A DNA stretch of 64,000 bases from Kitasatospora terrestris (GCF_039542905.1 NZ_BAABIS010000001.1:4712001-4776000); one strand, 5' to 3'; counted from the stretch's first letter, positions 42,865 to 51,993 are shown. Translations and numbers: made by a program. The notes: generated by a model from the letters alone, not told the origin.

Positions 42865-42925
42865 TTGGGACTGCTCTCGTACGGACCCGTCGGGGGCCGT
42901 GAGCGATCAGAACATCAGAGGACTG

Positions 42926-43129
42926 TCAGACGGGGGTGACGTTCTCCGCCTGCGGACCCTTCGGGCCCTGGGTGACGTCGAAGCTGACCGCCTGGTTCTC
43001 CTCCAGCGAGCGGAAGCCGCTAGCGTTGATGGCGGAGTAGTGGACGAAGACGTCGGGGCCGCCGCCCTCCTGGGCGATGAAGCCGAAGCCCTTCTCAGCG
43101 TTGAACCACTTGACGGTTCCCTGAGCCAT
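42926..43129 (-). CDS. Cold-shock protein (CspA family)
   Basis: A 67-residue OB-fold protein from ATG 43129, with AGGAG upstream. It carries RNP1 (KGFGFI) and RNP2 (VFVHYS), preceded by MAQGTVKWFNAEKGFGF. It binds single-stranded RNA/DNA as a chaperone. A frame extending 16 codons further upstream is not supported. The 5' flank contains an A/T-rich stretch unusual for this genome, suggesting a promoter and a long 5' leader. Confidence 0.95.
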   Translation of the reverse strand: MAQGTVKWFNAEKGFGFIAQEGGGPDVFVHYSAINASGFRSLEENQAVSFDVTQGPKGPQAENVTPV

Positions 43130-43443
43130 GCCGTTCTCCTTGCGAGGGACGTATGGGAGGCCACACCGTGTGACCATCCGTCCGCTGCGCTGATCGCCCT
43201 GCCTCCGGCCTTGACCGGAGTTTTCTACTGAAAAATTACAAAAAGCCCGCGGTTACATGCTCCGCAGGCTCCAAGTACTGCAAGGGGAATCAAACTGCAA
43301 CTGGTTGGAACCGTAGCACGCGGGGGCTGCCCCTACCAGGGGTGAACGCAGGTGCGAGACGGTGTGTCGGGCACCTGTTGCAAGGCCTGGAGTAAGCCGG
43401 GCATACCCTGCCAGGAGAGCTGATACGGCAAAGGGAGCACACG
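43130..43443. other. Divergent csp / mqnA regulatory region
   Basis: 314 nt without genes. An A/T-rich segment around 43221-43250 (GAAAAATTACAAAAAG) on the csp side is likely its promoter/leader. On the mqnA side, TTGCAA near 43378 with a CATACC/TACCCT-like element ~18 nt downstream may be the mqnA promoter. GGGAG precedes the mqnA GTG. Confidence 0.5.
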
Positions 43444-44304
43444 GTGATCAGGCCACGGGTGGGACATATTCAGTTCCTCAACTGTCTGCCTCTCTACTGG
43501 GGCCTCGCCCGGACCGGCAACCTGCTGGATCTGGACCTCACCAAGGACACTCCGGAGAAGCTCAGCGACCAGTTGGTCAACGGTCTGCTCGACATCGGTC
43601 CGATCACCTGTGTGGAGTACCTGCGGCATGCCCGGGAACTGGTCGTGCTGCCCGACATCGCGGTGGGCAGCGACGGGCCGGTGATGTCCTGCGTGATCGT
43701 CAGCAAGGTCCCGCTCGGCGAGCTGGACGGCCGGCGGGTCGCGCTCGGCTCCACCAGCCGGACCTCGGTGCGGCTCGCCCGGCTGCTGCTGGAGGAGCGG
43801 GAGGGCGTCCGGCCGGAGTACTTCTCCTGCCCGCCCGACCTGGACGCGATGCTCGCCGAGGCGGACGCGGCGGTGCTGATCGGCGACCCGGCGCTGCGCG
43901 CCTCGCTGGAGCAGGCGCCCCGGCAGGGGCTGGCGGTGCACGACCTCGGCGCGATGTGGAAGGAGTGGACCGGGCTGCCGTTCGTCTTCGCGGTCTGGGC
44001 CGCCCGCCGCGAGTACGCGGAGCGCCACCCGGAGATGACGGCGGCGGTGCACCGGGCGTTCCTCGAGTCGCGCGACCTGTCGCTGGCGGAGGCCGGGAAG
44101 GTCGCCGAGCAGGCGGCACGCTGGGAGGAGTTCGACGCGCCGGTGCTCCAGACGTACTTCAGCGAGGCGCTGGACTTCTCGCTCGGCGAGCGGCAGCTGG
44201 CCGGCCTCACCGAGTTCGCCCGCCGGGTGGCTCACGACAGCGGCTTCCCGGCCGACGTCGACGTGCGGCTGCTGCAGTCGGCGCCCCTGATCGGGCAGGT
44301 GTAG
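43444..44304 (+). CDS. mqnA: Chorismate dehydratase (futalosine pathway)
   Basis: A 286-residue protein from GTG 43444. It opens RPRVGHIQFLNCLPLYWGLA and contains LDIGPITCVEYLRHARELVVLPDIAVGSDGPVMSCVI (split: LDIGPITCVEYL; GSDGPVMSCVI), both MqnA signatures. The fold is a periplasmic-binding-protein type that dehydrates chorismate to 3-enolpyruvoylbenzoate, the first dedicated step of futalosine-route menaquinone synthesis in the cytosol. mqnC follows after 55 nt. Confidence 0.95.
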   Translation: MIRPRVGHIQFLNCLPLYWGLARTGNLLDLDLTKDTPEKLSDQLVNGLLDIGPITCVEYLRHARELVVLPDIAVGSDGPVMSCVIVSKVPLGELDGRRVALGSTSRTSVRLARLLLEEREGVRPEYFSCPPDLDAMLAEADAAVLIGDPALRASLEQAPRQGLAVHDLGAMWKEWTGLPFVFAVWAARREYAERHPEMTAAVHRAFLESRDLSLAEAGKVAEQAARWEEFDAPVLQTYFSEALDFSLGERQLAGLTEFARRVAHDSGFPADVDVRLLQSAPLIGQV

Positions 44305-44359
44305 GAGGGGCGTAGGCTGGCCCGGTCGACCAGACAGTGCACAGAAAGAAGGCCGCCAG

Positions 44360-45568
44360 GTGTCCGAGCAGACCCCGTCCGCCGCTGAGCTGCAGGCCGT
44401 CCTCGACCGCGCGGCGGCCGGTGGCCGGATCACGCCGGAGGAGGCGCTGGAGCTGTACCGCTCCGCGCCGCTGCACGCGCTCGGCTCGGCTGCCGACGCG
44501 GTGCGGCGCCGCCGCTACGCCGGTGTCGAGCACATCGCGACGTACATCATCGAGCGGAACATCAACTACACCAACGTCTGCGTGACGGCGTGCAAGTTCT
44601 GCGCCTTCTACGTCCCGCCGAAGAGCGACAAGGGCTGGTCGCGGGAGCTGGACGAGATCCTGCGCCGCTGCGCGGAGACGGTGGAGCTGGGCGGCACCCA
44701 GATCATGTTCCAGGGCGGCCACCACCCGGACTACGGCGTGGAGTACTACGAGAAGAACTTCGCGGCGATCAAGGCGGAGTTCCCCGAGCTGGTGATCCAC
44801 TCGCTGGGCGCGTCCGAGGTCGACCACATGGCGCGGATCTCCGGCGTCTCGGTCGAGGAGGCGATCACCCGGATCCACCGGGCCGGCCTGGACTCGTTCG
44901 CCGGTGCCGGCGCCGAGCTGCTGCCGGAGCGCCCGCGCAAGGCGATCGCCCCGCTGAAGGAGTCCGGCGAGCGCTGGCTGGAGATCATGGAGACCGCCCA
45001 CGGCCTGGGCGTGGAGTCGACCTCCACCATGCTGATGGGCACCGGCGAGACCAACGCGGAGCGGATCGAGCACCTGCGGATGATCCGCGACGTGCAGGAC
45101 CGCACCGGCGGCTTCCGGGCGTTCATCCCCTACACCTACCAGCCGCAGAACAACCACCTGAAGGGCTCGACCCAGGCCACGGTCTTCGAGTACCTGCGGA
45201 TGATCGCCATCGCCCGGCTGTTCCTGGACAACGTGGCGCACATCCAGGGCTCCTGGCTCACCACCGGCAAGGAGGCGGGCCAGCTGTCGCTGCACTACGG
45301 CGCGGACGACCTCGGCTCGGTGATGCTGGAGGAGAACGTGGTCTCGGCGGCCGGTGCCAAGCACCGCTCCAACCTGACCGAGCTGATCCACCTGATCCGC
45401 ACCGCCGGCCGCGTCCCGGCCCAGCGCTCCACCACCTACCAGCACCTGCGGGTGCTGGACGACCCGGCGAACGACCCGGTCGACCCGCGGGTGGCCTCGC
45501 ACATCGCCTCCACCGCGATCGAGGGCGGCACCGCGCACCCCGAGCTGAAGATCCTGTCCACGAACTGA
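44360..45568 (+). CDS. mqnC: Cyclic dehypoxanthinyl futalosine synthase (radical SAM)
   Basis: A 402-residue radical SAM enzyme from GTG 44360. The cluster motif is C74-x3-C78-x2-C81 (NVCVTACKFCAFY). Further landmarks: GGTQIMFQGGHHPDYGVEYY, AGAELLPERPRK and FRAFIPYTYQPQNNHL. It cyclises dehypoxanthinyl futalosine to the naphthoquinone precursor. Its stop overlaps the start of the next gene (TGATG), so translation is coupled to the amidohydrolase-like protein. Confidence 0.96.
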   Translation: MSEQTPSAAELQAVLDRAAAGGRITPEEALELYRSAPLHALGSAADAVRRRRYAGVEHIATYIIERNINYTNVCVTACKFCAFYVPPKSDKGWSRELDEILRRCAETVELGGTQIMFQGGHHPDYGVEYYEKNFAAIKAEFPELVIHSLGASEVDHMARISGVSVEEAITRIHRAGLDSFAGAGAELLPERPRKAIAPLKESGERWLEIMETAHGLGVESTSTMLMGTGETNAERIEHLRMIRDVQDRTGGFRAFIPYTYQPQNNHLKGSTQATVFEYLRMIAIARLFLDNVAHIQGSWLTTGKEAGQLSLHYGADDLGSVMLEENVVSAAGAKHRSNLTELIHLIRTAGRVPAQRSTTYQHLRVLDDPANDPVDPRVASHIASTAIEGGTAHPELKILSTN

Positions 45569-46167
45569 TGCTGACGCTGCACCGGGCCCGGCTCGTCCTG
45601 CCCGATCCCGCCGCCGCCCCGTCGATCACCGACGGGGCGGTGCTGGTGGACGGCGCGGTGGTGGCCGCGGTCGGCCCGTACGCGCCGGTGGCCGGGGCCC
45701 GGGTGCGCGAGTGGGACGGGCTGCTGGTGCCCGGGCTGCGCAATCCGGCCGGGCACTGGCTGCTGGAGGTCGCGTACCACCCGGACCCGCGGGAGGAGCT
45801 GGGCGCCGAGCCGCTGTCGGCGGACGTCCCGGAGGAGCAGCGCGGGCCGAGCGCCCGGCGCGGGCTGCAGCGGATGCTGGGGTTCGGGACGACGGCGGTG
45901 GCCGGGCCGTTCGAACGGGCGGCGGTGCGCACCGCGGTGGCCCGCTCGGGCCTGGCGGCCCTGCCGGGGGACGGCCGCGAGGGCGGGCTGGACCCGCTGG
46001 CGGGCGGCGGGCGGCTCGCCGAGCTGGTGCACCGGCCGCTGGCGGTCGGCGGCCCGGCGGACTTCGCGGTGTTCGACGCGGCCTCCGTCGCGGAGCTGGA
46101 GGAGCGCGGGGCGGGCCGCTGCCTGGCGACGGTGCTCGGCGGACGGCTGCTGTACCGGCGGCGGTGA
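45568..46167 (+). CDS. Degenerate amidohydrolase-like protein coupled to mqnC
   Basis: A 199-residue protein from ATG 45568. It begins like an amidohydrolase (LTLHRARLVLPDP..ITDGAVLVDGAVVAAVGPYAPV, then LLVPGLRNPAGHWLLE) and ends like one (LAELVHRPLAVGGPADFAVFDAAS...VLGGRLLYRRR). The metal motif HxH is replaced by NPAGH, and the whole catalytic barrel is missing, making it about half normal length. Similar proteins are annotated 'imidazolonepropionase-like'. It is coupled to mqnC. MqnX, an aminofutalosine deaminase, is itself an amidohydrolase, so a remnant or scaffold role is a tempting inference. Confidence 0.75.
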   Translation: MLTLHRARLVLPDPAAAPSITDGAVLVDGAVVAAVGPYAPVAGARVREWDGLLVPGLRNPAGHWLLEVAYHPDPREELGAEPLSADVPEEQRGPSARRGLQRMLGFGTTAVAGPFERAAVRTAVARSGLAALPGDGREGGLDPLAGGGRLAELVHRPLAVGGPADFAVFDAASVAELEERGAGRCLATVLGGRLLYRRR

Positions 46168-46321
46168 CGGGCCGTGAGGAGCGATCCGGCCGCCGTGGCC
46201 TGATCTCGCGTCCGCCGTGTGACGGTCGTACGGAGCCGCCGGACCCGGCCGTGACCTGAGGGGCCGCCAGCGGCTACGATCCCGGTTCAGCACCCCGAGC
46301 TGCCGAGCCAGGACAGGAAGC

Positions 46322-46909
46322 ATGCGATCCGCGACCCCCGACCGCCCCCGCGGCAACCCGGTGTCCCGGACGATGTCGCGGCGCGGCCGCGGCTGGTACC
46401 TCGGCGCGGTGCTCAGTGCCGTGGTCGCGGTCGGGATGTGCCTGCTCGGCTGGCGCCAGGCCGACCAGGCGGACCGGATCGCCGCCCACCCGGTCCGGGT
46501 CCAGGGCGTGATCACCCAGTTGCCCGGCGGCTCCGGCACCTACAGCCAGGTCGCCTACGAGGCGGACGGCCGCAAGCTCTCCGCCGCCGACCTGTGGCTT
46601 CCGGCCGACGCGAAGGTCGGCGACGGGATCTGCCTGGAGCGTGCCGCCGACGACCCGGCGGCGGTCCGGGTGTGCGGGGAGCGCTACCCGCAGCCGGTCG
46701 GGATCGGCCTGGCGCAGACCAGCGTCCCGGTGGCGCTCGCGCTGCTGGTGTTCTGCCTGTGGCGGATCCGGAGCCACCACCGGTCCCGCCCGTCCGGCCG
46801 GTCCGGCGTGCGCACCACCGCGGTGTTCGCCGCCGAGGGGATGCCGGCCATCACCCACGGCAAGCGCTCCCGCCGCCGCCGCAAGGGCGGCCGCCGGGCC
46901 CTGCGCTGA
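46322..46909 (+). CDS. DUF3592-like two-helix membrane protein
   Basis: A 195-residue protein from ATG 46322, with AGGA upstream. One helix lies at ~25-44 (WYLGAVLSAVVAVGMCLLGW) and a second at ~134-150 (TSVPVALALLVFCLWRI), with an extracytoplasmic domain between (VRVQGVITQLPGGSGTYSQV..) resembling DUF3592. The C-terminus is highly basic (KRSRRRRKGGRRALR). Function unknown. It sits between the mqnC operon and menG. Confidence 0.7.
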   Translation: MRSATPDRPRGNPVSRTMSRRGRGWYLGAVLSAVVAVGMCLLGWRQADQADRIAAHPVRVQGVITQLPGGSGTYSQVAYEADGRKLSAADLWLPADAKVGDGICLERAADDPAAVRVCGERYPQPVGIGLAQTSVPVALALLVFCLWRIRSHHRSRPSGRSGVRTTAVFAAEGMPAITHGKRSRRRRKGGRRALR

Positions 46910-47009
46910 CGGCCCCGCCGGGCCCCGCGCCGACGCCCCGCAGGCCCGCGCCGCGGTGATTGCGCAGGGCGCTGCGATCGGCCGCGGCCGCTTGGTGAAC
47001 AATGGGGGC

Positions 47010-47702
47010 GTGACCCGAGCCCATCTGGACAAGCAGCCGCAGGACGTCGCCGCGATGTTCGACGACGTCGCGGCCAAGTACGACCGCACCAACGACGTGC
47101 TCTCCCTCGGCCAGGCCCGCCTGTGGCGGCGCGCGGTGGCCGACGCGGTCGGCGCGACCGCGGGCCAGCGCGTCCTGGACCTGGGCGCGGGCACCGGCAC
47201 CTCCTCGCTGCCGTTCGCCGAGGCCGGCGCGGACGTCGTGCCGTGCGACTTCTCGATCGGCATGCTCGCCGAGGGCAAGCGCCGCCACCCCGAGCTGGCG
47301 CTGACCGCCGGCGACGCGACGAAGCTGCCGTTCGCCGACGACTCCTTCGACGCGGTGACCATCTCCTTCGCGCTGCGCAACGTGCAGGACACCGCGGCCG
47401 CGCTGCGCGAGATGCACCGGGTCGCCAAGCCCGGCGGCAAGCTGGTCATCTGCGAGTTCTCCACGCCGACCTGGACGCCGTTCCGCACCGTGTACACCGA
47501 GTACCTGATGCGCGCGCTGCCGCCGGTGGCCACCGCGGTCTCCAGCAACCCCGACGCGTACGTGTACCTGGCCGAGTCGATCCGGTCCTGGCCGGACCAG
47601 CCGGCGCTGGCCGCCGAGCTCCAGCGGGCCGGCTGGTCCAAGGTCGCCTGGCGCAACCTGACCGGCGGCGTGGTCGCCCTGCACCGCGGCTTCAAGCTCT
47701 GA
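47010..47702 (+). CDS. menG: Demethylmenaquinone methyltransferase
   Basis: A 230-residue class-I SAM methyltransferase of the UbiE/MenG family: SAM-binding VLDLGAGTGTSSLPF, PCDFSIGMLAEG, and LPFADDSFDAVTISFALRNVQD, with LVICEFSTPTWTPFRTVYTEYL (split: LVICEFSTP; FRTVYTEYL) diagnostic. It methylates demethylmenaquinone at C-2. GTG 47010 fits family N-termini; GTG 46995 is an alternative. GGGGG lies almost adjacent to the start, so leaderless translation is possible. Confidence 0.93.
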   Translation: MTRAHLDKQPQDVAAMFDDVAAKYDRTNDVLSLGQARLWRRAVADAVGATAGQRVLDLGAGTGTSSLPFAEAGADVVPCDFSIGMLAEGKRRHPELALTAGDATKLPFADDSFDAVTISFALRNVQDTAAALREMHRVAKPGGKLVICEFSTPTWTPFRTVYTEYLMRALPPVATAVSSNPDAYVYLAESIRSWPDQPALAAELQRAGWSKVAWRNLTGGVVALHRGFKL

Positions 47703-47723
47703 CGCGGCGGGTCGCCCGGCGGG

Positions 47724-48197
47724 TCACCCGCTGAGCGAGAGCCGGAGGATCAGGCGGTCGCTGCCCGCCCCGAAGTAGTCCGGCCGGTGGTCGACCCGGG
47801 AGAAGCCGAGCGACTCGTAGAGGTTGAGCGCGACGGCGTTGCCCGGCTCGACGCTCAGCCGCACTTCGGCGACCCGGTCGGCGGAGAGCCGGTCCAGGCT
47901 CTCCACCATCAGCCGCCTGCCGTGGCCCACCCCGCGGGCGTGCGGCACCACGCCGAGGCCGAGCACCCAGCTCTGCTTGCCGTCCGGGGTGGTGGCCAGC
48001 AGCGAGTACCCGGACATCCGGCTGTCGCAGTCCAGCACCAGGAACCGCTCCCCGTGGACCTCGAACAGCTGGCGCAGCACGAAGAACGGGTAGGCGTCGT
48101 GCGGGAAGATCTCGTGGTCGATCCGGCTGAGCTGGACGAGGTCGGACTCGCCCGCGACCCGGATCACATCACTCGTTCGTGCGAAGCGCTGTTCCAC
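47724..48197 (-). CDS. GNAT family N-acetyltransferase
   Basis: A 157-residue acetyltransferase from GTG 48197, with GGAGG 7 nt upstream. GNAT features: VLGLGVVPHARGVGHGRRLM (acetyl-CoA loop) and RLSVEPGNAVALNLYESLGF. It is RimI-like in layout, but the target is unknown. It converges on menG with 21 nt between stops. Confidence 0.88.
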   Translation of the reverse strand: MEQRFARTSDVIRVAGESDLVQLSRIDHEIFPHDAYPFFVLRQLFEVHGERFLVLDCDSRMSGYSLLATTPDGKQSWVLGLGVVPHARGVGHGRRLMVESLDRLSADRVAEVRLSVEPGNAVALNLYESLGFSRVDHRPDYFGAGSDRLILRLSLSG

Positions 48198-48317
48198 GCC
48201 TGTACCTCCGGCGGCTCGCGGCCGGTAGGGGTGGTACCACCGGCGGCTACGGATCGGTCGTACCGAGTGTTCCCGACGAGTCGTCAACCTGGGTCCGGCT
48301 GCGGTAACTTGGCGGGA

Positions 48318-48353
48318 TTGACAGTGCGTCACGAGTCGACTTAAAGGTCTCTC
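48318..48353 (+). promoter_or_regulatory. Near-consensus promoter of the SCO2521-2525-like operon
   Basis: TTGACA at 48318-48323 and TTAAAG at 48341-48346, with exactly 17 nt between. The predicted transcription start is at or just before the ATG at 48354, so the methyltransferase mRNA would be leaderless. A full TTGACA is rare in this window. Confidence 0.6.
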
Positions 48354-49121
48354 ATGGACATCCTGCCCGCGCGGACGAACAGCGAAGCCCCCTGGGACCT
48401 GTTCGACTCGGACGCGTACCTCGAGCACAACTACCGGTCCCTGCGGTCGGACGACGCGCAGATCCTGGCGGCGGTGCGCGACCACTTCCTGGCCGAACTC
48501 GACGGCACCGCGGACCGCTCGCTGCGCGGGATCGACGTCGGCGCGGGCACCAACCTCTACCCGTCGCTGGCGATGCTGCCCTGGTGCCGGGAGATCACGC
48601 TGTTCGAACGCTCGGCGCGCAACGTCGCGTGGTTGCGCACCGCGGTCACCGGGTACGGCGACAACTGGGACGCGTTCTGGGAGGTGCTGCGCGCCGGCAA
48701 CGGGGTCTACGCGCGACTCGCGGACCCGAGGGGGAGGCTGACGGAGGCCGCCGACGTGCGGCAGGGCGACCTGTTCGACGGGCTGCCCGGCTCCGGGTAC
48801 GGGATCGGCACGATGTTCTTCGTGGCGGAGTCGCTGACCACGGCGCACGAGGAGTTCGAGACCGCGGTCGACGTGTTCGCCGGCGCGCTGGCCCCGGGCG
48901 CCCCGTTCGCGGTGGCGTTCATGGAGAACTCGCTCGGCTACGACGTCGGCGACCTGCGCTTCCCGGCCTGCCGGATCGACTCCGACGACGTGCTGGCCAG
49001 CCTGGCCGACTACGCCGACCAGGACCTCCGGGTCGAGCGGATCGCGATCCCCGGCGAGCCCGTGCTGCGCGAGGGCTACACCGGGATGCTGCTGGCCCTC
49101 GGCCGGCGCAAGGGGCAGTGA
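48354..49121 (+). CDS. SCO2525-like SAM-dependent methyltransferase (NNMT/PNMT fold)
   Basis: A 255-residue methyltransferase from ATG 48354. FDSDAYLEHNYRSL near residue 17 and the SAM motif GIDVGAGTNLYPSLAMLP (59-76), followed by ITLFERSARNVAWL, resemble the small-molecule N-methyltransferase group NNMT/PNMT/TEMT. It matches my recollection of the 'SCO2525 family SAM-dependent methyltransferase'. It is the first gene of a six-gene operon; 56 nt separate it from the next gene. Substrate unknown, probably an amine of a locally made metabolite (inference). Confidence 0.75.
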   Translation: MDILPARTNSEAPWDLFDSDAYLEHNYRSLRSDDAQILAAVRDHFLAELDGTADRSLRGIDVGAGTNLYPSLAMLPWCREITLFERSARNVAWLRTAVTGYGDNWDAFWEVLRAGNGVYARLADPRGRLTEAADVRQGDLFDGLPGSGYGIGTMFFVAESLTTAHEEFETAVDVFAGALAPGAPFAVAFMENSLGYDVGDLRFPACRIDSDDVLASLADYADQDLRVERIAIPGEPVLREGYTGMLLALGRRKGQ

Positions 49122-49177
49122 CCGCCGGGCGACCGGGGGACGGACGACCGGGCACCACCGACGGATCGGGGTGAGAG

Positions 49178-51010
49178 TTGCGGATCCAGCCACGCCAGCA
49201 GCTGCTGGAGATCTGGCAGGCCCTCGGGCGGCAGAGCTTCAGCGACAAGGCCTGGGAACTCGGCTCCGGGGGGGACCCGAGCAGTGTCAGCGACGCGGAG
49301 CAGCTGCTCTGCGTGCTCTACCCGGCCACCGAGCTGCCCTCGCTGCGCCTGGACGTGCCCGACGAGACCGCGCAGGACGTGCTCGGCTCGCTGCGCGGCC
49401 TCGGCGACAGCGTGGAGATCCCGCGCCGGATGCTGGACGCCATCACCGAGTTCATGGCCAAGCACGGCGGCGAGGACGCGCCCAGCTTCGCGGCCGGCCA
49501 CTACCTGGCCGCCTTCGACGAGGACGACGTGCCCACCCCCGAGCAGTACCGGCTCGGCGTGGTGGACTCCTACTCGCTGTCGATCACCCTCTCGCTGGCC
49601 ACCCTGGGCTTCCTCAAGATCTTCCGCCGCACGGTCCGCCGGGCCGACCTGCGGGAGATGGCCGACAAGCTGGAGGAGGCGACCAACCTGCGGCTCTCCG
49701 CCGCGATGGCCGCCCTGCTGCGCTGCTTCACGGTGTCGGTCTTCGACCCGGACTCCGACCGCGGCCGCACCCTGTGCTCGATGGTCAACCAGACCGGCGC
49801 CCCCAACCGCGTGGTGGTGCAGCAGCTCCAGCGCCGCCTGCAGCCGCTGCGCGCCACCATCCGCGACTACTTCACCCTCGGCCTGACCACCACCGGCGAC
49901 CTGGACAACGACAACCTGCTCTTCGAGTGCGGCTGGTCCTGGGGCATCGTGAAGGGCAACCCGCCGGTCGTCACCAGCGAGGACGTCGGCGTCCAGCCCG
50001 AGGGCGTGGCCGAGGCCGCCCCGTACCTGTACTTCACCGTGGTCGCGCTCGACGGCATCGCCGACCTGTTCTCCGACCGCACGCTGACCCTCGGGCTGCT
50101 CAACGAGGGCCAGCAGCGGATGGCCCAGGCGCTGCAGCTGCGCTGGGAACTGACCCAGCAGTACTGGTCGGCGCTGGCCCGCTTCGACGACGAGTCCTGG
50201 CCGCTGGAGGACATCCCCTGGCGGACCACCGACCAGCGGGAGTCCGCGTACTTCTCGCTGCTGGTCGCCTCCATCCTGGTGCAGGACCTGGTCCGCCGGC
50301 GCGCCACCGACGACGACCTGACCCGCACCGTCGCGGTCATGGAGGAGCTGGCCGTCCGCTCCCGCACCACCCGCCGGATGGGCCGCGACGACGGCGCGCT
50401 GCGGCTGCACGACCCCGGCGTGGTGCTCACCCTGAACGGCTCCGAGGAGCTCGGCCCGCTGCTGCGCTGGGCGGTCTCCGACTTCTCCGCCCAGCTGCTC
50501 AAGCGCAGCCTCCAACTGGGCGGCCTGTCCCGGAACATCGGCGCCCACGACCGGCTGATCCGGCTCGCCGAACGCGTCATGGACCACCTGTGGCAGCGCC
50601 GGATCGGCGACGGCTCCGGCGCGCTGCTCTGGGACGACCTGAGCGCCGCCTTCCCCGACTCCGAGCCGCGCCCGCCGCGGCTGTCCTGGAGCATGACCGA
50701 GCGCGTGGTCGAGTGCCTGGTGGTGGCCGCCGGGGTGATCGGGCAGACCCCGATCCGCAGCCCCCGGCTGATCGAGGTCGCCACCGACCTGCTCAGCGAG
50801 GCCGACCATCTGCTCGACAAGGAGATGATGCAGCTCAGCTCCGGCGGCTTCCGCTCGGTCCAGGACACCCTGCACGAGGCCGAGGTGCAGTTGCAGCGCG
50901 CCCGCAGGATCCTGCGCGACCGCCCCGGAACGGCCTGCGCGCTCGCCCTGGAGGTGCTCGCCAAACTGGACGGCCTGGCCGCCGCCCGGGCGGCCGGCGG
51001 GAGGTCCTGA
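49178..51010 (+). CDS. SCO2524-like protein of unknown function
   Basis: A 610-residue protein starting at TTG 49178, supported by GGTGAGAG upstream. It begins RIQPRQQLLEIWQALGRQSF, with no signal peptide and no certain membrane helix; it is mostly helical. LGVVDSYSLSITLSLATLGFLKIFRRTVRR is the most hydrophobic stretch (around residue 125-145). No known catalytic motif is seen. It is followed 3 nt later by the P-loop gene, so coupled. Assigned to the SCO2524 family by context and length. Confidence 0.65.
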   Translation: MRIQPRQQLLEIWQALGRQSFSDKAWELGSGGDPSSVSDAEQLLCVLYPATELPSLRLDVPDETAQDVLGSLRGLGDSVEIPRRMLDAITEFMAKHGGEDAPSFAAGHYLAAFDEDDVPTPEQYRLGVVDSYSLSITLSLATLGFLKIFRRTVRRADLREMADKLEEATNLRLSAAMAALLRCFTVSVFDPDSDRGRTLCSMVNQTGAPNRVVVQQLQRRLQPLRATIRDYFTLGLTTTGDLDNDNLLFECGWSWGIVKGNPPVVTSEDVGVQPEGVAEAAPYLYFTVVALDGIADLFSDRTLTLGLLNEGQQRMAQALQLRWELTQQYWSALARFDDESWPLEDIPWRTTDQRESAYFSLLVASILVQDLVRRRATDDDLTRTVAVMEELAVRSRTTRRMGRDDGALRLHDPGVVLTLNGSEELGPLLRWAVSDFSAQLLKRSLQLGGLSRNIGAHDRLIRLAERVMDHLWQRRIGDGSGALLWDDLSAAFPDSEPRPPRLSWSMTERVVECLVVAAGVIGQTPIRSPRLIEVATDLLSEADHLLDKEMMQLSSGGFRSVQDTLHEAEVQLQRARRILRDRPGTACALALEVLAKLDGLAAARAAGGRS

Positions 51011-51013
51011 CCC

Positions 51014-51934
51014 GTGCTGATCTTCGCCACCTCGGACAAGGGCGGCACCGGTCGGTCCGTCACCAGTGCCAACATCGCCTACCGCCGGGCCCTGCTCGGC
51101 GACGACGTCTGCTACCTCGACTTCGACTTCGGCTCGCCGACCAGCGCCGCGGTCTTCGACGTGCCGACCGCGCTGCGCGGCGTCGACCAGGCCGGCCTCC
51201 ACTCCTACCTGCGCGGCAACGTCGCCGAACCCAAGCGGGTCAACGTCTGGGCCGAGTCCGACAGCCTCAGCCTGCGCAACCGCCCGGCCGGCAGCGGCCA
51301 GTTGGTCCTGGTGCCCGGCGACCGCGGCGGCGGCGAGTTCGTCACCGGCGGCGACGCGGTCCGCCGCTGCACCGAGCTGTTCCTGCGGCTGGAGGAGGAG
51401 TTCGACATCATCCTGGTCGACCTCAGCGCCGGCCGCTCGTACGCCGCCGAGATGGTGCTGGAAGCCACCTCCCGGCCCGAGCTGGCCGAGGTGGTCAGCC
51501 GCTGGCTGGTCTTCCACCGGTGGACCCGGCAGCACATCATCGCCGCCTCCGGGCTGGTCTACGGCGACCGCGGCATCATGGCGGCCGGCACCGCCCGCGG
51601 CCACGACGAGGAGGAGCTGCGCGACCGGGTGCGCTTCGTCCGGGCCGCCGTGCCCGACCCGGCCTCGCCGATGTTCACCCTGCTGCGGCCCGCCCAGGCC
51701 GCCTGGCTGCGGGCCTGCCACGAGGACCTGACCCGGCTCGCCTCCCAGCACCGGCTGGGCCAGACCCTGGTGCTCGGCACCGTCCCGCTCGACCCGGTCC
51801 TGCAGTGGCAGGAGCAGCTGATCACCGACGACGACGTGCTGGCCAGCCGGGTCGCCAACACCGAGACCGCCGAGGCCTTCGCCGCCCTGGCCGCCGCGCT
51901 CACCCACGACCGGGCCTGGGAGACCCCGCTCTGA
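51014..51934 (+). CDS. SCO2523-like variant P-loop ATPase (ParA/MinD-like)
   Basis: A 306-residue protein from GTG 51014. It opens LIFATSDKGGTGRSVTSANIAYRRALLG. The deviant Walker A is KGGTGRS (residues 9-15), with the signature Lys9 kept but Arg14 instead of the usual second Lys. Switch-like YLDFDFGSPTSAAVF and Walker-B-like FDIILVDLSAG follow. It matches the 'SCO2523 family variant P-loop protein'. ATP binding is likely; hydrolysis is uncertain. ParA relatives place cargo or activate membrane-bound partners. Confidence 0.75.
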   Translation: MLIFATSDKGGTGRSVTSANIAYRRALLGDDVCYLDFDFGSPTSAAVFDVPTALRGVDQAGLHSYLRGNVAEPKRVNVWAESDSLSLRNRPAGSGQLVLVPGDRGGGEFVTGGDAVRRCTELFLRLEEEFDIILVDLSAGRSYAAEMVLEATSRPELAEVVSRWLVFHRWTRQHIIAASGLVYGDRGIMAAGTARGHDEEELRDRVRFVRAAVPDPASPMFTLLRPAQAAWLRACHEDLTRLASQHRLGQTLVLGTVPLDPVLQWQEQLITDDDVLASRVANTETAEAFAALAAALTHDRAWETPL

Positions 51935-51993
51935 CCGCCGCCCAGGTCACTCGTCGCCCGGCCCGTGTCGAACGCCAGGAGTGAGCAAGCACA

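Noticed and set aside
49076..51907. A 943-residue minus-strand frame over the SCO2524/2523-like genes
   Set aside because: Gly/Ala/Val/Gln-rich shadow without domains. The plus-strand genes have starts, ribosome-binding sites and motifs.
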